A stretch of 64,000 bases of DNA from an uncultured Collinsella sp. (GTDB lineage: Bacteria; Actinomycetota; Coriobacteriia; Coriobacteriales; Coriobacteriaceae). Location of the stretch: positions 34,968 to 98,967 of the forward strand of contig CAUACA010000006.1 of the NCBI GenBank assembly GCA_958427355.1, written 5' to 3'. Positions 48,379 through 56,408 of the stretch are shown one piece after another (the stretch's first letter is position 1; each line of letters opens with the position of its first letter). The notes beneath the pieces are model-generated. The model did no database searches. It was not told where the DNA came from and worked only from the letters and a program-made list of their open reading frames with translations. The position numbers and the translations under genes were made by a program.

Positions 48379-49758
48379 TTAGAGGCGGACGGTGAAGGTG
48401 ATCTGGTTGCCGTGGCCGCAGACAGAAGTGCTCCCGCCATGGGCCTCGGCGATGGCTCGCACCACGGATAGGCCCACACCCGAGCCGCCTGTCTTAGAGC
48501 TGCGCGACACGTCCGCGCGATAGAAGCGATCGAACAATCGATCCAGGTCGCCTTCGGGCAGCTCGTCCACGGCGTTCGATACGACAAGTTCGGCGGCGCC
48601 CTTACCCTGACCGCGCGAGGCTGCGCGCAGGCTTAGCTCAATCACGCTGTCCTCGCTCGCATAGCGCGTGGCGTTGTCCAGCAGCAGCTCAACCACCTGC
48701 GCCACCGCCGCAGCATCGGCATGGGCCCGCACGCCACTCGCAATCGACGTCGACAGACGCTTGCCACGCGAAACCGCCACCGACTTAAACGGCGCCGCCG
48801 CCTTGTCAACTGCCTCCGAAAGATCGATCGATGTCATAGTAAAGCCCGCCGAGCCCTCGTCCATGCGAGCCAAAAACACCAGACGCTCCGTGAGCGCCGT
48901 CAACCGTGCAACCTGCTCGTGAATGCTCTGCGTCCACTCGCTCTCGCCGCTCTCGATTTCCTGCACCTCGTTAGCGGCATCAATCACGGCCAGCGGCGTC
49001 TTGATCTCGTGGCTTGCATCGGTAATAAAGCGCTTTTGCTTGCTGTAGCTCTCGACCATCGGCCGAATCACCGCACCCGAGGCGCCCGCCACAATTGCCA
49101 GCACCGCCAACCAGCCAATACAACTGATTGCCACGCTCGCGCTCAAAAACGAATGAAAGCTTGCGAGCTCGCGCGAGCAGTCCACGAACACATAGGTGGT
49201 CTCGTCGCCCTGAACCGTAACCGTATAGCGGTAGTTACCAGAAAAGCCCGAGGTCCAACCCTTGGAATATAGTCCTGCAGCGATGCGTGCAGCACGCTTG
49301 GCGCCCACCGCGGCAATGCGGGCCGTGTTGACATCGGTCACCTGCCCACCGGCAATCGACACCGTAAAGTAGCGCGTGTCGAAGGGAGACTCCGCCGTCA
49401 TACCTTCAAAATGCCCGGTGCGCATGACCACCCGGTCACCGGCAGCGGTCTTACCGGCGCCCACATCCTGGCCGGGGTCGGTCTTAGGCTCATCCGTCCA
49501 ATCAATGCCGTTCTTGCCTGCCAAGATATAGTCCAGGCGAGCGTCGGCCATTTTACAGACATGCGAATAATTGACGACGTTGATGCCGGCAATAATGAGC
49601 GTAAGCACGGCGGTCACGGCACCCATGGCAACTAGGATGAACTTACGACGCAGACGACGTCCCATTGCACTGGCAGCATCGGCGCGCCCCGGATTACCCG
49701 AGTCCGCGCCCATGCCGAGCTTTGCCGTCATGCGCTTCCACCACGCGCTCGCGCTCAC
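48379..49758 (-). CDS. Sensor histidine kinase
   Basis: A 459-residue membrane kinase. A cytoplasmic N-terminus with a basic RRLRRKF is followed by a TM helix (~40-62), an extracellular sensor of ~140 residues, a second TM (~210-232), a dimerisation helix with H-box ITDASHEIKTPLAVI (His phosphoacceptor), and a catalytic domain with N-box LLLDNATRYA, F-box DRLFDRFYR and G-box GGSGVGLSVV. It lies 2 nt downstream of the response regulator gene. With the adjacent ABC exporter it forms the usual Bce/Mac-like detect-and-export neighbourhood; the stimulus is unknown. Confidence 0.94.
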   Translation of the reverse strand: MSASAWWKRMTAKLGMGADSGNPGRADAASAMGRRLRRKFILVAMGAVTAVLTLIIAGINVVNYSHVCKMADARLDYILAGKNGIDWTDEPKTDPGQDVGAGKTAAGDRVVMRTGHFEGMTAESPFDTRYFTVSIAGGQVTDVNTARIAAVGAKRAARIAAGLYSKGWTSGFSGNYRYTVTVQGDETTYVFVDCSRELASFHSFLSASVAISCIGWLAVLAIVAGASGAVIRPMVESYSKQKRFITDASHEIKTPLAVIDAANEVQEIESGESEWTQSIHEQVARLTALTERLVFLARMDEGSAGFTMTSIDLSEAVDKAAAPFKSVAVSRGKRLSTSIASGVRAHADAAAVAQVVELLLDNATRYASEDSVIELSLRAASRGQGKGAAELVVSNAVDELPEGDLDRLFDRFYRADVSRSSKTGGSGVGLSVVRAIAEAHGGSTSVCGHGNQITFTVRL

Positions 49759-49760
49759 GC

Positions 49761-50444
49761 CTATTCGCCCTCCTCGACAACCTCAAGCGAATATCCCTGA
49801 TTGCGCGACGCGCGGATGGCAGCATTGGCACCCAGCACTGTCAGCTTTTTGCGCAGGTACGAGATGTAGACCCACACCACGTTGGCGCCCTCGGGCGCAT
49901 CCTCGCCCCATACCTCGAGCATCAGACGCTCGGTAGGCATACGCGTTCCGGCATTGCGCATAAAGAGCTCCATAAGCTGAAACTCACGATTGGCCAGGTG
50001 CTCCTCGCCCAAAGGACCAACGAGCGTGCACGATGCCGTGTCGAGGCGCACGTTGCCCACGCTGAGCGTCGTGGCGTCAATTGCCGTCGCGGCACGCGTC
50101 ATGGCACGAATACGCGCAAGCAGTTCCTTGGCGGCAAACGGCTTGGTCAGGTAGTCGTTGGCGCCGGCGTCCAGGCCCTCGACCTTATCGGACACCTCGC
50201 TTTTGGCCGTAAGCATGATGATGGGCAGGCGCTTACCGGCGGCACGTGTGCGCTTGAGCACCTCGATGCCGTCCATGCCGGGCATCATGATGTCCAGGAT
50301 TGCGGCGTCATAGTCGTTGGCGAGCAGATATTCGAGCGCCGTCAGACCGTCGAGCGCGGCGTCGACCTCGTAGTCGCTATGTTGAAGAATCGCGGTAAGG
50401 GCGCGGGAGAGGCCGGGTTCGTCCTCGGCAAGCATCAGTTTCAT
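49761..50444 (-). CDS. OmpR/PhoB family response regulator
   Basis: A 227-residue regulator. The receiver domain carries the acidic pair AEDE, phosphoacceptor LDIMMPG, Thr in LTAKSE and Lys in TKPF. The C-terminal winged helix contains LANREFQLMELFMRNAGTRM and VYISYLRKKL, typical OmpR-type DNA binding. AAGGAG precedes the ATG by 7 nt. The gene is first in a two-gene operon with the kinase. Confidence 0.95.
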   Translation of the reverse strand: MKLMLAEDEPGLSRALTAILQHSDYEVDAALDGLTALEYLLANDYDAAILDIMMPGMDGIEVLKRTRAAGKRLPIIMLTAKSEVSDKVEGLDAGANDYLTKPFAAKELLARIRAMTRAATAIDATTLSVGNVRLDTASCTLVGPLGEEHLANREFQLMELFMRNAGTRMPTERLMLEVWGEDAPEGANVVWVYISYLRKKLTVLGANAAIRASRNQGYSLEVVEEGE

Positions 50445-50534
50445 GGTTGCTCCTTTGGCGCACGGCTATACAGGTTTCGATATTGCCGATGATAGCGCAC
50501 CGCCAGCCGCCTTAGCGCAGCCTTAGCTGCTCAA

Positions 50535-50558
50535 CCTGCGTGTTTTTAAATACGCAGG
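50535..50558. terminator. Hairpin between ogt and the response regulator gene
   Basis: CCTGCGT / ACGCAGG arms around a T-rich loop (GTTTTTAAAT). It lies about 115 nt after the ogt stop in a 228-bp gap; the gap otherwise holds the promoter of the two-component operon. Confidence 0.4.
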
Positions 50559-50672
50559 ATATGGCTTAGCCAAACTTAAGACGCAGATGTCAAACGCTTG
50601 TCCGCACGCCGGAGACGATAGAACAGCAACTCACCCTTTCGCGGCGCCTTTATCATGCAAAGAGCTCGGGCG

Positions 50673-51251
50673 CTATTCCTCGTACGCGCCCTCAAGCCGA
50701 AGCAGCCATTCCTTGCGGTCAAGGCCGCCGGCATATCCGTTGAGCGATCCGTCGGCCGCCACCACGCGATGGCACGGCACGATAATCGAAATAGGGTTGC
50801 GAGCGACCGCAGCCCCCACCGCACGAGGAGACACAACGGGATCATCGTTCCCCGGCACCCGATGGCGGGCGGCAACGCGCTGGGCGATCTCACCATACGT
50901 AGCGACCTCGCCACGCGGAATAGAAAGCAGCTCGTACCAAACTTCACGCTGAAACACCGTGCCAATCATATGCAACGGCGGCGTAAACCGAGGTTCCTGC
51001 CCTGCAAAATAAGCATTCAGCCAAGCCCAGGAACGCTCAAGCACCGAAGAGGCCACACCATTTACCGGACTCACCGGCGACATGCCACCAGTACCGGAAA
51101 CCGCATCGGCGCCTTCAACGTGCTCCGCATCTTCTTTGAGAAGCGTGGAGCCAAAGTGCTCCTGCCCCTCAAACCAAAGTCCCGTCAGACCGCGGCCATC
51201 AGCGGCAAGCAAGATCTCGCCCAAAGGCGAAGCAAACGTCGTCGTGACCAC
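50673..51251 (-). CDS. ogt: Methylated-DNA-[protein]-cysteine S-methyltransferase
   Basis: A 192-residue suicide repair enzyme that removes methyl or alkyl groups from O6-guanine onto its own cysteine. The active site IIVPCHRVV, the preceding GRTPRAVGxA-like stretch (SPRAVGAAVARNP), the arginine-finger helix GEVATYGEIAQ and the tail GYAGGLDRKEWLL are all present. The start is GTG 51251 with AAGGAG 6 nt upstream. An ~28-residue low-complexity insert (EGADAVSGTGGMSPVSP) separates the N-terminal and DNA-binding parts. Confidence 0.94.
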   Translation of the reverse strand: MVTTTFASPLGEILLAADGRGLTGLWFEGQEHFGSTLLKEDAEHVEGADAVSGTGGMSPVSPVNGVASSVLERSWAWLNAYFAGQEPRFTPPLHMIGTVFQREVWYELLSIPRGEVATYGEIAQRVAARHRVPGNDDPVVSPRAVGAAVARNPISIIVPCHRVVAADGSLNGYAGGLDRKEWLLRLEGAYEE

Positions 51252-51421
51252 CAGCGGCTCCTTTCAAAACTCCGCAACATAATACCGCGAATTGTGCAGA
51301 CAACCCCGCAGATACGTCTGGGCGGGCTCGCAATTGCTTAAGCGAGGCTGTTTTCCCCAATCAAGCGAAGAAGACGCGGGGCATCGACGCCAGAGCGGTA
51401 CCTCTATCAGCTGAGCTCTAA

Positions 51422-51583
51422 TACTTTCCCGAGAAGTGAACGAGTAAAAACGAGGCCCCGGAGCATCCACACCTTTAGACCAAAAAACCGCAGGATTCGC
51501 GCAGCAAAACCGCAGGAAATAGCGGTCAGAATATGCCAATACTTCGGGGGTCAAAATAAGGTCGTTCACTTCACGGGAAAGTA
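51422..51583. mobile_element. MITE-like element with 22-bp terminal inverted repeats
   Basis: TACTTTCCCGAGAAGTGAACGA (51422-51443) and the inverse of its one-mismatch variant (51562-51583) match at 21 of 22 positions and enclose 118 bp of noncoding sequence. The interior contains two AAACCGCAGGA segments. There is no transposase gene, and clear target-site duplications are not visible (flanks CTCTAA and GTAGAC). Confidence 0.6.
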
Positions 51584-51610
51584 GTAGACCCCGATTCACC
51601 CCAACCCCAA

Positions 51611-51768
51611 AGTCACCTCAGGCGGCAGGCGCAGCGCGCCGCAGCTGCCGTCACGGCCCTGCAGTCACCCCAGGCAGCAGGCGCGAACGCGCCGCAGCTG
51701 CCGGCCGCGCCCCACAGTCCCCAAAGGCGGCAGGCGCAAAGCGCCGAGGCCGCCGCCGGGACCAGGGC
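51611..51768. repeat. Three GC-rich tandem repeats of about 52 bp
   Basis: Units start at 51611, 51663 and 51716 with AGTC(A/C)CC..AGGCGGCAGGCGC-like sequence; each contains a hairpin of the type GGCAGCAGGCGCG...CGCGCCGCAGCTGCC. A partial fourth start AGTCACCGCAGGCGG occurs at 51846. Similarity drops from unit 1 to unit 3. Confidence 0.6.
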
Positions 51769-51856
51769 CCGCAACAGCTGCGCGCCCCCACATCAGCCCA
51801 GCGGCCCCAACCAACAACGACCCCATCGCAGGCCGCTCGCAGCCGAGTCACCGCAG

Positions 51857-51984
51857 GCGGGGGCCGGGCTTAGTTTTCAGAACACTCCGCAGACCAGTGT
51901 GGCGCCTTGTCCGCGGCTCCGAAGGAGCAGGACAAGGCGCCACACATGGTCGAGGACGTTCTGAAAACCAAGCCCGGCCCCCGC
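51857..51984. repeat. Long palindrome beside asd with shared inner core
   Basis: Outer arms GCGGGGGCCGGGCTTAGTTT... (51857-51883) and ...AAAACCAAGCCCGGCCCCCG (51958-51984) pair with one mismatch. The inner arms GTGTGGCGCCTTGTC / GACAAGGCGCCACAC are perfect (15 bp), and the apex is a small hairpin GCTCC-GAA-GGAGC. Total length is ~128 bp, 13 nt after the asd stop. Confidence 0.9.
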
Positions 51985-51997
51985 CGGACAGGTCACA

Positions 51998-53023
51998 CTA
52001 CTCGCAGAGCAGCTTAGCGATCTGGACGGCGTTGGTTGCCGCGCCCTTACGGATTTGGTCGCCGCAGCACCAGAAGGTGATGCCACGCGCGGCCTCGGGG
52101 TTCGAGATGTCGCGGCGTACGCGACCGACCCAAATCAGGTCCTGGTCGGAGGTGTCCATCGGCATGGGGAAGCGGTCGTGCGCATCCTCGGCGCTCATGT
52201 CGTCAACTAGCTTGACACCCGGAGCGGCAGCCAGCGCGGCACGGGCCTCTTCCACCGTGATGTCGCGCTCGAACTCAAGCGTGATGCTCTCGGAGTGCGA
52301 GCGCAGCACGGGCACGCGCACACAGGTGCAGTTCACGCGCAGCTCGGGCAGATGCATGATCTTGCGGCCCTCGTTTTGCAACTTCATCTCCTCGGAGGTA
52401 AAGCCCTCCTCCTTGACGCCGCCAATCTGCGGAATCAGGTTGCTCGCGAGCTGGGCGGCAAACGCGCGCGGCTCGGGAATCTCCTCGCCACGGCCCAGGG
52501 CGGCCAGCTGAGCCTCGAGCTCGGCCATACCGGGGGCGCCAGCACCCGAAGCCGCCTGGTACGTCGAGACGATCATGCGCTTCACGCCAGCGAGCTGATG
52601 CAGCGGCCACGTGGGAACCAGGCCGATAATGGTCGCGCAGTTGGGGTTGGCGATAAGGCCGTGATGCCACTTGATGTCGTCGGCATTGATCTCGGGCACA
52701 ACCAGCGGCACCTCGGGATCCATGCGGAAGGCATGGCTGTTGTCGACCACGACGGCGCCGCGCTTGACGGCCTCGGGCAGTAGCTCCTTCGCGATGTCGT
52801 CGCCGGCAGCTCCAAGCACAATGTCACAGCCCTCAAAGGCCTCGGGACAAGCCTCTTCGATCACGATCTGCTCGCCACGGAACTCGACGGTCTTGCCCGC
52901 AGAACGCGCGCTCGCCAGCAGCTTGAGCTTGCCAACCGGGAACTCCTGCTCGTTGAGGCACTCGAGCATCTGGGTGCCCACGGCTCCCGTCGCGCCCAAA
53001 ATAGCAACCGTGTACTGTTTCAC
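51998..53023 (-). CDS. asd: Aspartate-semialdehyde dehydrogenase
   Basis: A 341-residue enzyme reducing aspartyl phosphate to the semialdehyde, the second step of the aspartate family. Motifs are VAILGATGAVGTQML (NADP), the catalytic Cys in ANPNCATIIGL, STYQAASGAGAPGM, and the substrate-binding LRVNCTCVRVPVLRSHSES (with His). The start is GTG 53023 with AGGGGGAA upstream; the open frame continues to 53110 but without support. The gene lies downstream of lysC on the same strand, with two hairpins between them, so co-transcription is uncertain. This enzyme feeds thrC/thrB after homoserine dehydrogenase, which is not in the window. Confidence 0.95.
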   Translation of the reverse strand: MKQYTVAILGATGAVGTQMLECLNEQEFPVGKLKLLASARSAGKTVEFRGEQIVIEEACPEAFEGCDIVLGAAGDDIAKELLPEAVKRGAVVVDNSHAFRMDPEVPLVVPEINADDIKWHHGLIANPNCATIIGLVPTWPLHQLAGVKRMIVSTYQAASGAGAPGMAELEAQLAALGRGEEIPEPRAFAAQLASNLIPQIGGVKEEGFTSEEMKLQNEGRKIMHLPELRVNCTCVRVPVLRSHSESITLEFERDITVEEARAALAAAPGVKLVDDMSAEDAHDRFPMPMDTSDQDLIWVGRVRRDISNPEAARGITFWCCGDQIRKGAATNAVQIAKLLCE

Positions 53024-53097
53024 GCTTCCCCCTTTAAAGGTTGTGGCTTTTGCCCGCACGCCAAGCAGGCCGATTATTGTTGCCAGTGTATACAAGA

Positions 53098-53124
53098 ACG
53101 GGGCGGGCACGAAACCCGCCCCGT
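53098..53124. terminator. Hairpin between lysC and asd (inner)
   Basis: Perfect 10-bp arms ACGGGGCGGG / CCCGCCCCGT with a 7-nt loop. It lies upstream of the asd start on the minus strand. CGAAACGAAAC-type short repeats follow at 53124-53146. It could terminate lysC transcripts. Confidence 0.55.
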
Positions 53125-53155
53125 CGAAACGAAACCGAAACGAAACGCCCCGCCA

Positions 53156-53184
53156 TAGATTTTTGAGGCAAGTCCAAAAATCTA
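53156..53184 (-). terminator. Hairpin directly after lysC
   Basis: Perfect 10-bp arms TAGATTTTTG / CAAAAATCTA with a 9-nt loop, 12 nt after the lysC stop on the minus strand. It is AT-rich, so it is a weak terminator unless combined with the GC-rich hairpin beyond. Confidence 0.5.
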
Positions 53185-53196
53185 CTGGGATAGCAG

Positions 53197-54585
53197 CTAC
53201 TTGTGGAGCGCGACCAGAGCGGGATCGACCGGCGCGGGAGCCTCCAGATCGGAGACCTTCACAATGCCGTTCTCGTCGGAGAAGGCGCGGTAAATGGTCT
53301 GAATCGCCAGATCAAAGTCCTTCTCCTCCACACCGATGATGATATTGATCTCGTCGCAGCTCTGCGAAATCATACGCACGCTCACGCCAGCCTGGCCAAG
53401 CATGCCAAACAGGTGGCCCGAGATGCCGGCACGACCGCGCAGGTTACGGCCGACGGTCGCGATAAGTGCCAGACCCTCGACAACCTCGATCTCGAGCGGC
53501 TCGACCTCCTGCTGAATGTCGCCCACGAGCGAGTACAGTGAATCGTGAACGTCCCGCTCCTGCACCACGGCGCCAAAGCGGTCGACACCGGTGGGCATGT
53601 GCTCGACGGAAACGTCATAGCGCTCGAACACCGAAAGCGCACGGCGCATAAAGCCGACGCGGGGCTTGGTGCGGTCGCGGGCGACGTTGATGGCGACAAA
53701 ACCGCGCTTGCCGGTCACGCCGGTAATGATGGGCTCCGCCTCGCCTTCATCAGCCGTCTCGCTAATGATGGTGCCGGGGTCCTGCGGCGCATTGGTGTTC
53801 TTGATGACCAGCGGAATGCCTGCCTCGCGCACGGGGAACACGGCTTCCTCGTGCAGGACGCTTGCGCCCATGTACGAAAGCTCGCGCAGCTCCTCGTAGG
53901 TAACGCGCGCAATGGGCTGAGCCTCCGGAACAATACGCGGATCCGCAGAATAGAAACCCGAGACGTCGGTCCAGTTCTCGTAAAGGTCGGCGCCCAGGCA
54001 CTTAGCCAAAATCGAGCCCGAGATATCGCCGCCGCCACGATCGAGCAGCTTGATCTGGCCCTCACGCGTCGCGCCGTAGAAACCGGGCATAACAAAGCCG
54101 CCCTGCTGACCGTACTCCTGCACCAGCTCGGAGGTGCGGTTCATGCTGAGCGTACCGTCGTGATGGAACGCAACGACCGTCGCGGCATCCAGGAACGGCA
54201 GGCCCAGGTACTCGGCCATCAGGCGAGCGGTGAAGTACTCACCGCGGCTCACGAGCTCCTCGGTGGAGTAACCGCCCGAGCGGGCGCGCTCGGCAAAGGC
54301 CGCGAACTCCTCGCGGATGGGATAGGTAAGCTCCAGCTCGTCAGCAATATCAAAATAGCGCTGGCCAATGTCCTCGAGCAACTCCTCGCACGACACGTGA
54401 TACTTAACGTGCGCGTTAACCAGGTAGAGTAGGTCGGTCACCTTGGTGTCGCCCTTAAAGCGGCGACCGCAGGCAGAAACCACCACAAAACGGCGGGCAG
54501 GGTCGGCATCGACGATGGCCTTGATCTTCTTGAAGTGTTCGGCGTCGGCGACCGACGAGCCGCCAAACTTGGCAATCTTAATCAT
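53197..54585 (-). CDS. lysC: Aspartate kinase
   Basis: A 462-residue kinase starting KFGGSSVAD (ATP/aspartate site), with RGGGDISGS in place of the usual GG-SD-T loop. Two ACT domains (about residues 310-375 and 385-450; ALIATVGRNLRGRAGISGHLF) probably bind lysine or threonine for feedback inhibition. This is the long, single-chain form without an internal start. It is the committed step for lysine, threonine and methionine. It is divergently transcribed from thrC across a 103-bp gap that must hold both promoters. The ATG has an AAAGGTAACC upstream. Confidence 0.94.
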   Translation of the reverse strand: MIKIAKFGGSSVADAEHFKKIKAIVDADPARRFVVVSACGRRFKGDTKVTDLLYLVNAHVKYHVSCEELLEDIGQRYFDIADELELTYPIREEFAAFAERARSGGYSTEELVSRGEYFTARLMAEYLGLPFLDAATVVAFHHDGTLSMNRTSELVQEYGQQGGFVMPGFYGATREGQIKLLDRGGGDISGSILAKCLGADLYENWTDVSGFYSADPRIVPEAQPIARVTYEELRELSYMGASVLHEEAVFPVREAGIPLVIKNTNAPQDPGTIISETADEGEAEPIITGVTGKRGFVAINVARDRTKPRVGFMRRALSVFERYDVSVEHMPTGVDRFGAVVQERDVHDSLYSLVGDIQQEVEPLEIEVVEGLALIATVGRNLRGRAGISGHLFGMLGQAGVSVRMISQSCDEINIIIGVEEKDFDLAIQTIYRAFSDENGIVKVSDLEAPAPVDPALVALHK

Positions 54586-54688
54586 GGGCTGGAGGTTACC
54601 TTTCTAAAAGCCTCTGCGAACCTATTTTGCGTGCTCTGATACCATGGTTTCACCGATTGGGACCAAGGCATCCGAGGAGCAGTGTTAT

Positions 54689-56206
54689 ATGGGAACTTAT
54701 CATAGTACACGAGGACGCACTTTATCGTGCTCAAGTAAGGTGGCAATCCGTACCGGCATCGCTCCCGACGGGGGTTTGTTTGTCTCGGACGAGCTCGGCA
54801 CCCAGCAGGTCGATATCAGCTCGCTTGCAGCTAAATCGTACTTTGAAATCGCTCAAGATGTGTTGGGAATGTTACTGAATGATTACACGGCCGAAGAAAT
54901 TTCGGCGTGTGTCGACGAGGCATACCGCGGCACGTTCGCGAGTGAAGAGGTTACGCCGCTCGTCAAACTCGACGCTGCGCCGGGTGTTGACGCCCCTCAG
55001 ACCTATGTGATGGAACTCTTTGGCGGCCCTACAAGCGCCTTCAAGGACGTCGCCCTGCAGATGCTCCCCCGTCTGATGGCCCGCACTTCCGCCAAGGACG
55101 GCGGCGCCGAGCGCATCATGATCGTCACCGCCACGTCGGGCGACACGGGCAAGGCTGCGCTCGCCGGTTTTGCCGACGCTCCGGGCACGGGCATCACCGT
55201 CTTTTATCCCGAGGGCAAGGTTAGCCGCGTCCAGAACCTGCAGATGTCCACGCAGGAGGGCGACAACGTCGCCGTCTGCGGCATCCGCGGCAACTTTGAC
55301 GACGCCCAGAGCGCCGTCAAGCGCATCTTTGCCGATAAGGAGCTTGCCGAGCGCCTGGAAGCCGCCGGCACGGTGCTTTCGAGCGCCAACTCTATCAATG
55401 TCGGCCGTCTGGTACCGCAGGTCGTCTACTACTTTGCCGCCTATGCGCAGCTGCTGCGCGCCGGCGCTATCGAGGCTGGCGACGCCGTAGAGTTCTGTGT
55501 GCCCACCGGCAACTTTGGCGATATCTTGGCCGGCTACTACGCCAAGCGCATGGGCCTGCCCGTCGCCAAGCTCATCGTCGCGAGCGACAAGAACAACGTG
55601 CTTGCCGACTTCCTGACCACCGGCGTCTACGACCGTAACCGCCCGTTCTTCACGACCATCTCGCCGTCGATGGACATCCTCATCAGCTCTAACCTGGAGC
55701 GCATGCTGTACTTCCTGTCCGATGGCGACTGCGAACTCGTTGCCGGCCTTATGGAGCAGTTGGCACAGACCGGTCGCTACGAGGTACCCGCCGAGCTGCT
55801 GGCCAAGATTCAGAGCGTCTTTGGCTGCGGCTGGGCCAGCGAGGACGAGGTCCGCGCTGCCATCAAGAGTTGCTGGGACGCCAACGGCTACGTGATCGAC
55901 CCGCACACCGCTTGCAGCTATCACGTCTTTGAAAAGGTCGCTCCCGCCGAGGGCGCCAAGGCTCGCGTGCTGCTTTCGACCGCCAGCCCCTACAAGTTCC
56001 CGCGCACCTGCTGCGACGCCCTGGGCCTCGACGTTCCCGAGGATGATTTTGAGGCTATGCGTGTACTCGAGCAGGCCACCAACACGGTCGCCCCGGTCCA
56101 ACTCGCCGAGCTTGAGTCCAAGCCTGTCCGCTTCGAAGACGTCTGCGACGTAGCCGACATGGCCAACTACGTCGAGTCTGCAGCAAAAAAGATGACTACC
56201 AACTAA
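54689..56206 (+). CDS. thrC: Threonine synthase
   Basis: A 505-residue PLP enzyme converting O-phosphohomoserine to threonine. The Schiff-base lysine is in FGGPTSAFKDVALQ, the phosphate-binding glycine loop in VTATSGDTGKAALAG, and the PLP Asn-Ser stretch in SSANSINVGRL, all of the long (yeast/E. coli-like) class, matching the length. I chose ATG 54689 (MGTYHSTRG), which has GAGGAG 9 nt upstream; a start at 54644 is in the promoter region. It is followed by a terminator, a long palindrome and then thrB, so thrB may have its own promoter. Confidence 0.95.
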   Translation: MGTYHSTRGRTLSCSSKVAIRTGIAPDGGLFVSDELGTQQVDISSLAAKSYFEIAQDVLGMLLNDYTAEEISACVDEAYRGTFASEEVTPLVKLDAAPGVDAPQTYVMELFGGPTSAFKDVALQMLPRLMARTSAKDGGAERIMIVTATSGDTGKAALAGFADAPGTGITVFYPEGKVSRVQNLQMSTQEGDNVAVCGIRGNFDDAQSAVKRIFADKELAERLEAAGTVLSSANSINVGRLVPQVVYYFAAYAQLLRAGAIEAGDAVEFCVPTGNFGDILAGYYAKRMGLPVAKLIVASDKNNVLADFLTTGVYDRNRPFFTTISPSMDILISSNLERMLYFLSDGDCELVAGLMEQLAQTGRYEVPAELLAKIQSVFGCGWASEDEVRAAIKSCWDANGYVIDPHTACSYHVFEKVAPAEGAKARVLLSTASPYKFPRTCCDALGLDVPEDDFEAMRVLEQATNTVAPVQLAELESKPVRFEDVCDVADMANYVESAAKKMTTN

Positions 56207-56217
56207 AACCCCTTATA

Positions 56218-56252
56218 AGGCGCCGGCGAAAGCCGGCGCACCTTCTTTTTAT
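56218..56252 (+). terminator. Terminator of thrC
   Basis: GCGCCGGC / GCCGGCGC arms with a 4-nt GAAA loop (a stable tetraloop) and CTTCTTTTTATTT on the plus strand, 12 nt after the thrC stop. Confidence 0.93.
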
Positions 56253-56282
56253 TTAGCTTTCGGGATAATGACGAGCATGCGA

Positions 56283-56394
56283 GCGGGTCTGGCCGTTTAG
56301 TTCGTCGCGAGTTCCGCACGAGCCGGAAAGCACTTAATGTGCTTTCCGAGCGAGCCAGGACTGCCCGAGCAGCGAACTAAACGGCCAGACCCGC
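56283..56394. repeat. Long cruciform-type palindrome in the thrB leader
   Basis: Perfect 22-bp outer arms GCGGGTCTGGCCGTTTAGTTCG and complement (56283-56304, 56373-56394), and a perfect inner hairpin CGGAAAGCAC-TTAAT-GTGCTTTCCG (56324-56348). The intermediate segments do not pair well. The right arm ends 3 nt before the thrB ribosome site AGGAGG. It would form a large structure in the thrB leader. Confidence 0.9.
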
Positions 56395-56408
56395 CCAGGA
56401 GGACCCAC

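Larger units (their letters stand above)
51252..51997. other. 746-bp gene-free region rich in repeats
   Basis: No credible gene is seen on either strand. From left to right it holds a segment that recalls a tRNA D-arm (51395-51420, minus strand), a MITE-like element with 22-bp terminal inverted repeats (51422-51583), a set of three ~52-bp GC-rich tandem repeats (51611-51768), and a long palindrome (51857-51984) just before the asd stop. It is the densest repeat region in the window. Confidence 0.7.

Noticed and set aside
51395..51420. Possible tRNA gene fragment: on the minus strand AGAGCTCAGCTGATAGAGG resembles a tRNA D-arm.
   Set aside because: No anticodon stem, TPsiC arm or acceptor stem can be built from the flanking sequence, so it is at most a remnant.
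54586..54688. Lysine riboswitch or T-box in the lysC/thrC divergent gap.
   Set aside because: The gap is only 103 bp and contains neither a T-box motif nor space for a lysine riboswitch.
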